Origin: Lysobacterales bacterium 66-474
GTDB lineage: Bacteria; Pseudomonadota; Gammaproteobacteria; Xanthomonadales; Rhodanobacteraceae
Direction of reading: 5' to 3'
Assembly: GCA_001899805.1 (NCBI GenBank)
Contig: MKWP01000015.1
Coordinates: 496,001-560,000, forward strand
DNA: 64,000 bases
Position 1 is the first letter of the stretch. Every line of letters starts with the position of its first letter. Positions 57,285 through 64,000 of this stretch are shown piece after piece. A program made the position numbers and the translations under genes. Under the pieces are notes generated by a model. The model was not told where the DNA came from, did not search any database, and saw only the letters and a program-made list of their open reading frames with translations.

Positions 57285-57302
57285 CCGGGCCGCGAGGCCC
57301 GG
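57285..57302 (-). terminator. Hairpin after the adhesin gene
   Basis: CCGGGCC (57285-57291) pairs with GGCCCGG (57296-57302) around GCGA; on the minus strand it follows the adhesin stop by 25 bases. A second GCATCGGTTTCGATGC hairpin is next. U-tract is weak. Confidence 0.5.
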
Positions 57303-57327
57303 TCCCCCGTGTGGTGCGGCGGCGCGA

Positions 57328-60300
57328 CTACCAGCTGAAGCCGAAGCCGACGCCGCCGGATGTTTCTCCGCCACCGGAAGACACGCCCGCGGAAATGCTG
57401 GCCCTCTGGTTGGAGAACATGTGCTGGTAGCCGACCGAGGCTGCCTGCTTGCCGCCGAAGCTGCCGAGGCCCACGCCGACGCGGTTGTCACCCGCAAGGC
57501 CCGCGGTGTTGATCGCCATCTGGGTCGCCGCGGCCGACATCGCACCCAGCGTGTCGATGCGCTTGTCCTGTTCATGGAAGCGCATGTTCACCTGGTTCTG
57601 GAACTGGTTGAACGTATCGGTCGTCACGTAGCTGGCGAGTGCAGCATTGGTGTAGGCGTTGGCCGCGCTCAGGGTCTGTGAGTTCAGCGACTGCGAATAG
57701 GTGTTGGCCGAGCGCAGGGCATCCTGGGTTTGCTGGTCCGTATACGTATTCGCCTGCGTCAGCTGCGCCTGCTGCGCGTCGCCGCCGGTATTCGCCGCAG
57801 CGGCATGGCCGCCTGCAACCGGGCTGTCCGACGCGGATTGCGTCGGCGGTGCGCTTGCCACCGCCGTCGACGTGTCGGTGGAGGCGGTGCCAGCGGAAGT
57901 CCCCGACGAGTGGGTGAGCGATGCCATCTGCTTGTTCAGCGAGTCGATTTCGTTCGAGAGATTGGCGATCGCGTTGTTGTCGGAATAGTTGTTCTGCAGG
58001 TAGCCCAGCGTCACCGCATCGTGCGCCGCGGTGGGATCCGCCACGTTGACGATGCGTCGGTAGTTGCCCGCCGAACCCACCGACACCGTGTTCATGAACG
58101 TGGCCATCGAACCCGCACCGATCGCCACGCTGTTGGTGGCGGTGGCCTGCGCGCCCGCGCCGAAGGCGGAAGCATTGCTGCCCGTCGCCATCGCACCCGC
58201 ACCGAACGCCGAGGCGTTCATGCCGCTGGCCATGGCACCGGCACCGGCCGCGGATGCGTTGTTGCCGCCCGCCGATGCCCCCGCGCCAAGCGCGGTGGCG
58301 TTGATGCCGCTTGCCACCGCGCCGCTGCCGACGGCGGTTCCGTTGAGCCCGCCGGCCGAGGTGCCTGCACCCACCGCGACGCTGGTATCGCCGGCGGCAT
58401 CGGCATTCGGCCCCGCCGCGACCGCGCTGGTTCCGAGTGCGACGGCGTTGTCGCTGCCGTCGCCTGCGCCGTTCGCCGTGAAGTAGGCCGCCGTCGCGCT
58501 GGCCGCCGCGGTGGCCGCATTCATTTGTGCAAGATTCACCGCGTCGTGGTCCTGCGTGGCATCGGCGACGTTGGTGACCTGGCGTTCCGCACCCGGCGAA
58601 CCCACCGACACGCTGTTGTCGCGGTCCACCGCGGAGCCTGCGCCCAAGGCCACGCTGTTGGCGAAGCCCGACGTGTTCGCGCCGCTGCCGACGGCCACCG
58701 CACCGGACGTATCGGCCACGGCATTGCTGCCGAGTGCGACGCTTTCGTCACCCGTCGCCTGCGCGTTGTAACCCTGCGCGGTGGAATACGCGCCCAGGGC
58801 ATAGCTGTACCGACCGATCGCCGTGCTGTTGTCGCCGATCGCGTTGGCCGTGTCGCCGATCGCGGTCGAACCATACCCTTGCGCCACCGCGAACGAGCCC
58901 AGCGCCGTGCCGTAGTCGCCACTCGCCACGCTGGTGTTGCCCAGTGCAACCGACGAGTCGCCCGAGGCCAGCGCGTTGCCTCCAATCGCCGTGGCCGAAT
59001 AACCCGACGCACCCGCGAACGTCCCGATCGCCGTGCTCGAATACCCCGACGAAGATGCCCGGAACCCCGTGGCGATCGACAGGTCGCCGGACGCGTACGC
59101 ATCCGTGCCCAGCGCCGTCGAGATGTAACCCATCGCATGCGCGCCGTAACCCACCGCGGTGGCGGCCGCGTTGCCCGCGACCGCGTACTTGCCGATCGCC
59201 GTGGTGGCCGGTGCGGAGGCCGTCGCGTATTTGCCGATCGCCGTGCTGTCGTCGCCGGTCGCATAGGCGCCCTTGCCCAACGCGGTGCTGAAGGTCCCCG
59301 TGCCCTGCGCCAACGCGCCGACGGCGGTGGAGTACTTCCCGCTTGCATTCGCCTGCTGACCGACCGCCGTCGCCAGGGTGTTCGACGCCACCGCGTTGGT
59401 GCCGAATGCGTTCGACCAGGTGCCCGACGCTTGCGCGCCATAGCCCAACGCGTTCGCCGAGGTGTCGGTCGCCTGCGCGTTGATGCCGACCGCCGTGCTG
59501 TAACGGCCGCTGGCGGTGCTCTTCGTGCCCAGGGCCGTGCTGTCGAGATTGCTCGCCGTGGCGCCGACACCGAGTGCCGTCCCGTAAGCACCCGTCACGC
59601 TGGCGCCCGCTCCGATCGCGATGCCTTGCGTCGGCACCGTCGAGTAACCCGTGTAGTAGTTGCCCACCTGGGCGGTCTTCGCGACATACGAATTGTTGCC
59701 GATGGCAATGCCGTCGTCGCTGCCCGAGTACGCGCGGCTGCCGACGGCCACGCTGTTGTTGCCGATCGCGTTCGCGGTGTCGCCCATCGCCACCGAGGAA
59801 TAGCCCGTCGCCACCGCAAACGGACCCACCGCCGTGCCGTAGGCGCCGGTGGCGAGACTGGTGTTGCCCAATGCCACCGACGAATCGCCCGACGCCACGG
59901 CATTGCTGCCGAGCGCGGTGCCGGCGTAACCCGAAGCCGCTGCCAGGTTCCCCATCGCGGTCGAGTAATCGCCGCTTGCGGAGGCGTAATTGCCGACCGC
60001 AAGGCTGGCGAATCCCGACGACGATGCCACGTTGCCGACCGCGGTGCTGTAGCCGCCGCTCGCCGAGGAGTAATTGCCGAGTGCCGAGCTGGATTCCCCG
60101 GTTGCCGTCGCACCACCGCCGAAGGCCGAAGCGAAATTGCCGCTGGCCGTCGCGTATTTGCCCACCGCGGTACTCACCTGTCCGCTCGCAAGCGCCAATC
60201 CGCCGATCGCCGTGGCGCGGCTGTTCGACGCATTCGCACCATCGCCCAACGCGATCGCGTACTTGCCGTCGGCGCTGGCGCCGCGGCCGATCGCCGTCGT

Positions 60301-63300
60301 GTACTTGCCGATCGCACTGGCGCCCTGCCCCATCGCGATGTTGCCGCCGTAGGCACTGCCCGCGTAGGCATTCGCGCCGATCGCGATGTTGTTGCCGTAG
60401 CTGCCGCCGGTCGCCGCGCCGTTGCCCATCGCGATGTCGTTGCTGCCGGAGGCGAGACTGTTGTTGCCGAATGCGGCGCTGTAATCGCCCAGCGCCTGGG
60501 CATTCGGACCGGCCGCCGTGGCGTGCGCACCGCTGGCTACTGCATCATCGGAACCGTCGGCCGGTCCATTCGCCTTGAAATAGTGGGACGTGTCGGCCGC
60601 CGCGCCGCCGTTGGTGGCCGCGTTCAACTGCGCCAGGTTCACCGCATCGGTGTCCTGCGTGCCCGCGGCCACGTTGGTGATCTGGCGGTCGATCGCCGGA
60701 TGCACCACGCCCGCAAAATCCGTCCAGTCCGCATCCGCGCCGACCGAGACGGTATTCGCGCGATCGGCCAACGAACCGGCGCCGATCGCGACGCTGTTGC
60801 TCGCGTCCTTGGTGGTCCAGGCGTTGGAACCCAGTACCGTCGAATCGAGGGCTTGCGCGTAACTGTTGTAGCCCAGCACCGTCGCGCCATCCTCGGTGGC
60901 CCAGGCTTCGTTGCCGATCGCGGTGGTGTGGTCGCCCCGGGTGGCGCTGTAGTAATCCGCACCCGCCAGGGAGCCCGCGCCAACCGCGGTGCCGGCGTCG
61001 CCGCTCGCCTTGGCCGGTCCGCCCGTTGTCGCATAGCCGCCGATCGCGACGCTTGCGCTCCCGGTCGCCATGCTGCCGGTGCCGACCGCTGTACCGCTGG
61101 TATAGCCTGTTATGTAGCCGTTTGCGTCATAGATCAGGCTACCGGCGGTGGCCCAGTTGCCGATCGCGACGGAGGAGGCCTGTGCGCTGCTGTAGACGCC
61201 CATCGCCGTGGACGTGTAGCCGGCGAAACTGCCCGCACCGACTGCCGTGCTCATGAATCTGCTGAACGCACCCGAACCCACCGCCGTGGTGTTCCAATCG
61301 GCCGCGGTCGCAAAGCTGCCGATGGCAGTCGAAGAAAGACCGGTCGCACTGGCGTACTTGCCGAACGCCGAGCTCGTGGCGCCGTAGCTCGTTGCGTACT
61401 TGCCGACCGCCGTCGCGCCCAGGCCGCTGGCAACGGCACCGTTGCCGATGGCGATACCACCTTGGTACATCGCCGCGGAATTGGCGCCGATTGCGATGGC
61501 CTGCGCCCCGCCTGCGTAGGCGTTCTTGCCCATGGCAACGCTGTAGTCGCCCCACGCGTTGGCCGTATCGCCCACCGCCACCGACGAATAACCACCGGCC
61601 ACCGCGAATGGACCCACCGCCGTCGCATACGTGCCAGCGACGCTGGTGTTGCCGATCGCGATGCCGCTGTCGCCCAACGCCGCTGCATTGCCGCCCATCG
61701 CGATGCTGTTGTAACCACCCGAGTACGCATTGGTACCCATCGCGATCGCGTTGGTGCCATAGGTGCCCGTGGTGGCCCGGAATCCCACCGCGATCGATTC
61801 ATCGCCCTGCGCATACGCATTGGTGCCCAGCGCCGTGGATATGGCTCCCGTCGCCTTCGTGACCAGGCCCATCGCCACGCTGCCGTAGCCCGCGTACGCA
61901 CCCGTGCCGACTGCCGTCGCGTAATCGCCCGCCGTCGCAAACGCGCCCACCGTCGTCGCCTGTGCGCCCGCCGTGGAGAACGCCCCCACCGCGGTACCGT
62001 AATCGCCCGCCGCGCTCGCGCCGGCGCCCAACGCGGTGGTGTACTTGCCGGTGGCACTCGAACCGTTGCCCAGCGCCGTCCCGTACTTGCCGCTGGCATT
62101 CGCGTTGCGGCCGATCGCCGTCGCGTACTTGCCAGTCGCGCTCGCGTTCTGGCCGATCGCGATATTGCCGCCGTAGTAACTGCCTGCGTAGGCACCCGCC
62201 CCCATCGCGATGTTGTTGCCGCCGTAACCGCCGGTCGCCGCGCCGTTGCCCATCGCAATGTCGTTGCTGCCCGACGCCAGACTGTTGCTGCCGATCGCCG
62301 CGCTGTGGTCGCCCAACGCCTGCGCGTTGTAACCGAAGGCACTCGACTGGTCGCCTTGCGCAACGCTGTAACGGCCCACTGCCGTACTGTTGTCGCCCGT
62401 CGCATTGGCTGTATCGCCAACCGCCGTCGAACCGTAGCCCGCTGCCACCGCGAATGGCCCCACGGCTGTGCCATAGGTGTTCGCCACCGTCTGGTTGCCG
62501 ATCGCGATGCCGCCATCGCCCAGCGCTGCTGCGTTCGAGCCCATTGCAATGCTGGCGTAACCCGATGCGTACGCGAAATACCCCGTCGCAATGCTGTTGG
62601 TTGCAGGTGCCGCCGTGTACGCACGGAAGCCTTCCGCAATGGAATGATCGCCCAATGCCACCGCATCAGCGCCGATCGCCGTGGCGATGTAACCGCTGGC
62701 ATAGGCGCCCACGCCCATCGCCGTGGTGCCGCCATTCACCGCGTGCGCGCCAGCGCCGAAGGCTGCCGAGAGGAACCCATCGGCGTGGCTGCCCGCGCCA
62801 ATCGCGGTACCCTCATACCCGGTGGCGTAGGCCCACGAGCCGACCGCCGTCGCGTATTTGCCGCTGGCATACACGTGGCTGCCGACGGCAGTGCTGTAAT
62901 TACCCTTGGCGATGGCCAAGTCGCCGAGCGCGGTGCTGAAGTATCCGCTCGACTCGGATCGCCAGCCGACCGCCGTGCTGTACTTGCCGGAAGCCTGGGT
63001 TCCCTGCCCGAGCGCGGTGCTGTATTTGCCGCTCGCGCTGGCATTGTTGCCGAAGGCCGACGCGCCTTCATTGGTCGCCATCGCATTGGAACCCACCGCC
63101 GTGGCGGGAGAGGTGCCGTAATAGCTGGTGCCGTTCGCCACGGCGTTCTGGCCCATCGCCAAATCGCCGCTGCCGTACGCATGTGCATTGCTGCCGATCG
63201 CGGTGCTGTTGTCGCCCAACGCCTGCGCGTTGTAACCGAAGGCACTCGACTGGTCGCCTTGCGCAACGCTGAAACGACCGGCCGCCGCACTGTTGTCGCC

Positions 63301-64000
63301 GGTCGCATTCGCGGTGTCGCCGATCGCGGTCGAACCGTATCCCGCCGCCACCGCGAACGGACCCACGGCCGTCGCATACGTGCCAGCGACGCTGGTGTTG
63401 CCGATCGCGATCCCGCTGTCGCCCAGCGCCGCCGCATTGCCGCCCATCGCGATGCTGTTGTAGCCACCTGCGTACGACTGGCTGCCGATTGCCACGGCCT
63501 GGTAAGCCGCCTCGCCCGTCGTCGCCCTGAAACCCACCGCGGTCGACAACGCGCCCTGCGCATACGCGTTGGTGCCCAGCGCCGTCGATATCGATCCAGT
63601 CGCCTTGGCCACCAATCCAAACGCCGCACTGCCGTACGCGGCGTACGCACCCGTGCCTACTGCCGTCGCGTAATCGCCCGCCGTCGCAAACGCGCCCACT
63701 GTCGTCGCCTGTGCGCCCGCCGTCGAGAACGCCCCCACCGCGGTACCGTAATCGCCCGCCGCGCTCGCGCCGGCGCCCAACGCGGTGGTGTACTTGCCGG
63801 TCGCATTCGAACCGTTGCCCAGCGCCGTCCCGTACTTGCCGCTGGCATTCGCGTTGCGGCCGATCGCCGTCGCGTACTTGCCGGTCGCGCTCGCGTTCTG
63901 GCCGATCGCGATGTTGCCGCCGTAGTAACTGCCCGCGTAGGCGCCCGCCCCCATCGCGATGTTGTTGCCGCCGTAGCCGCCGGTCGCCGCGCCATTGCCC
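57328..64000 (-). CDS. Giant trimeric autotransporter adhesin (YadA/Hia type), N-terminus beyond window
   Basis: 2,223 residues are visible (codons to 63999), and the frame remains open at the right edge, so start and signal peptide are missing. Most of the visible part is a head of tandem ~14-residue YadA-head repeats (pattern like ATAIGxxAxAxGxYSTA-G). HIM-type modules (RQITNVAAGTQDTDAVNLAQL, RQVTNVADATQDHDAVNLAQM, RRIVNVADPTAAHDAVTLGYL) occur three times, then a Ser/Thr-rich linker, a coiled stalk (DSLNKQMASLTH, and QALRSANTYSQSLNSQTLS), and a C-terminal YadA anchor ending VGFGFSW. It forms a homotrimer in the outer membrane and binds host or matrix ligands. A long 583-codon direct repeat is inside the head. 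Base composition matches neighbours. Confidence 0.95.
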   Translation of the reverse strand, partial: GNGAATGGYGGNNIAMGAGAYAGSYYGGNIAIGQNASATGKYATAIGRNANASGKYGTALGNGSNATGKYTTALGAGASAAGDYGTAVGAFSTAGAQATTVGAFATAGDYATAVGTGAYAAYGSAAFGLVAKATGSISTALGTNAYAQGALSTAVGFRATTGEAAYQAVAIGSQSYAGGYNSIAMGGNAAALGDSGIAIGNTSVAGTYATAVGPFAVAAGYGSTAIGDTANATGDNSAAAGRFSVAQGDQSSAFGYNAQALGDNSTAIGSNAHAYGSGDLAMGQNAVANGTSYYGTSPATAVGSNAMATNEGASAFGNNASASGKYSTALGQGTQASGKYSTAVGWRSESSGYFSTALGDLAIAKGNYSTAVGSHVYASGKYATAVGSWAYATGYEGTAIGAGSHADGFLSAAFGAGAHAVNGGTTAMGVGAYASGYIATAIGADAVALGDHSIAEGFRAYTAAPATNSIATGYFAYASGYASIAMGSNAAALGDGGIAIGNQTVANTYGTAVGPFAVAAGYGSTAVGDTANATGDNSTAVGRYSVAQGDQSSAFGYNAQALGDHSAAIGSNSLASGSNDIAMGNGAATGGYGGNNIAMGAGAYAGSYYGGNIAIGQNASATGKYATAIGRNANASGKYGTALGNGSSATGKYTTALGAGASAAGDYGTAVGAFSTAGAQATTVGAFATAGDYATAVGTGAYAGYGSVAMGLVTKATGAISTALGTNAYAQGDESIAVGFRATTGTYGTNAIAMGTNAYSGGYNSIAMGGNAAALGDSGIAIGNTSVAGTYATAVGPFAVAGGYSSVAVGDTANAWGDYSVAMGKNAYAGGAQAIAIGANSAAMYQGGIAIGNGAVASGLGATAVGKYATSYGATSSAFGKYASATGLSSTAIGSFATAADWNTTAVGSGAFSRFMSTAVGAGSFAGYTSTAMGVYSSAQASSVAIGNWATAGSLIYDANGYITGYTSGTAVGTGSMATGSASVAIGGYATTGGPAKASGDAGTAVGAGSLAGADYYSATRGDHTTAIGNEAWATEDGATVLGYNSYAQALDSTVLGSNAWTTKDASNSVAIGAGSLADRANTVSVGADADWTDFAGVVHPAIDRQITNVAAGTQDTDAVNLAQLNAATNGGAAADTSHYFKANGPADGSDDAVASGAHATAAGPNAQALGDYSAAFGNNSLASGSNDIAMGNGAATGGSYGNNIAIGANAYAGSAYGGNIAMGQGASAIGKYTTAIGRGASADGKYAIALGDGANASNSRATAIGGLALASGQVSTAVGKYATASGNFASAFGGGATATGESSSALGNYSSASGGYSTAVGNVASSSGFASLAVGNYASASGDYSTAMGNLAAASGYAGTALGSNAVASGDSSVALGNTSLATGAYGTAVGPFAVATGYSSVAMGDTANAIGNNSVAVGSRAYSGSDDGIAIGNNSYVAKTAQVGNYYTGYSTVPTQGIAIGAGASVTGAYGTALGVGATASNLDSTALGTKSTASGRYSTAVGINAQATDTSANALGYGAQASGTWSNAFGTNAVASNTLATAVGQQANASGKYSTAVGALAQGTGTFSTALGKGAYATGDDSTAIGKYATASAPATTAIGKYAVAGNAAATAVGYGAHAMGYISTALGTDAYASGDLSIATGFRASSSGYSSTAIGTFAGASGYSATAIGGNALASGDSSVALGNTSVASGDYGTALGSFAVAQGYGSTAIGDTANAIGDNSTAIGRYSYALGAYSTAQGYNAQATGDESVALGSNAVADTSGAVAVGSGANTSGFANSVALGAGSAVDRDNSVSVGSPGAERQVTNVADATQDHDAVNLAQMNAATAAASATAAYFTANGAGDGSDNAVALGTSAVAAGPNADAAGDTSVAVGAGTSAGGLNGTAVGSGAVASGINATALGAGASAGGNNASAAGAGAMASGMNASAFGAGAMATGSNASAFGAGAQATATNSVAIGAGSMATFMNTVSVGSAGNYRRIVNVADPTAAHDAVTLGYLQNNYSDNNAIANLSNEIDSLNKQMASLTHSSGTSAGTASTDTSTAVASAPPTQSASDSPVAGGHAAAANTGGDAQQAQLTQANTYTDQQTQDALRSANTYSQSLNSQTLSAANAYTNAALASYVTTDTFNQFQNQVNMRFHEQDKRIDTLGAMSAAATQMAINTAGLAGDNRVGVGLGSFGGKQAASVGYQHMFSNQRASISAGVSSGGGETSGGVGFGFSW
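61550..62251 (-). repeat. Head-region direct repeat, copy 2
   Basis: About 700 bases in the adhesin head nearly identical to 63299-64000, at a constant offset of 1749 bases (583 codons). The most conserved part is 61890-62250, with only a few substitutions (for example NGSN versus NGSS). Confidence 0.85.
63299..64000 (-). repeat. Head-region direct repeat, copy 1 (continues beyond window)
   Basis: The partner of the repeat at 61550-62251, 1749 bases away. It begins with the GNGAATGGYGG / NNIAMGAGAYAG segment and runs through NTSVAGTYATAVGPFAVA. A third, shorter related segment (DTANATGDNS...SSAFGYNAQALGD) recurs near 62290-62440. Confidence 0.85.

Noticed and set aside
57328-64000. Repeated units that look like a CRISPR array at first glance
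   Set aside because: Repeats are ~42-base coding units of a YadA-type head, in frame and variable; there are no conserved spacers or cas genes.

Overview
The window is GC-rich (roughly two-thirds G+C), densely coding DNA. It looks like the chromosome of an aerobic gammaproteobacterium of the Xanthomonadales (Lysobacterales), most likely Rhodanobacteraceae-like. That placement is an inference from gene content and from the short palindromic intergenic repeats; no database search was possible. No insertion sequence, prophage, plasmid gene or CRISPR array is visible. Most large ORFs lying antisense to real genes are GC-rich shadows and are omitted.

1-12.3 kb is ordinary chromosome: a 5'-truncated N-carbamoylputrescine amidase-like gene, a TraB/PrgY-like membrane protein, YggS, DUF488, a luciferase-like flavin oxidoreductase, a TonB-like transducer, a PadR regulator with an HAAS/sensor-type membrane protein, the NfeD-slipin pair, two small c-type cytochromes, a pterin carbinolamine dehydratase and a periplasmic FKBP isomerase. 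12.5-16.5 kb is one operon with a GntR/YtrA regulator, an ABC ATPase, its permease, a small exported protein and two related lipoproteins (DUF2884/YggN-like). Its promoter carries a palindromic operator over the -10 box.

16.6-28 kb holds central metabolism: fumC and purB diverge, a RoxA/YcfD-type oxygenase and an acetyltransferase follow, and sucA-sucB-lpdA encode the 2-oxoglutarate dehydrogenase complex. 28-41 kb holds an AcuI-type reductase, a PilH/PilG-like response regulator, a CbpA/Hsp20 chaperone pair bracketed by two copies of an inverted-repeat element, a peroxiredoxin, gyrA, mtnA with a GtrA-like gene, and a class III polyhydroxyalkanoate synthase (phaE-phaC). 41-47 kb encodes a ferredoxin-dependent 2-oxoacid oxidoreductase (beta, fused gamma-alpha) with a GltD-like iron-sulfur flavoprotein, so the cell seems to have two routes for 2-oxoacid oxidation. 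47-52 kb carries pnp, rpsO and parE.

52-64 kb ends with a CapA-like protein, 3-hydroxyanthranilate dioxygenase, tRNA-Leu(UAA), an exported sedolisin-type peptidase, and more than 2,220 residues of a giant trimeric autotransporter adhesin that runs off the right edge. The adhesin contains a long direct repeat with a 583-codon period.

The most unusual signals are the paired terminal-inverted-repeat elements around hsp20, an inverted pair of GGGGACC heptamer arrays inside sucB that flank the E3-binding domain, the covarying tandem palindromes after lpdA, a 13-bp hairpin ahead of rpsO, and the internally duplicated adhesin.
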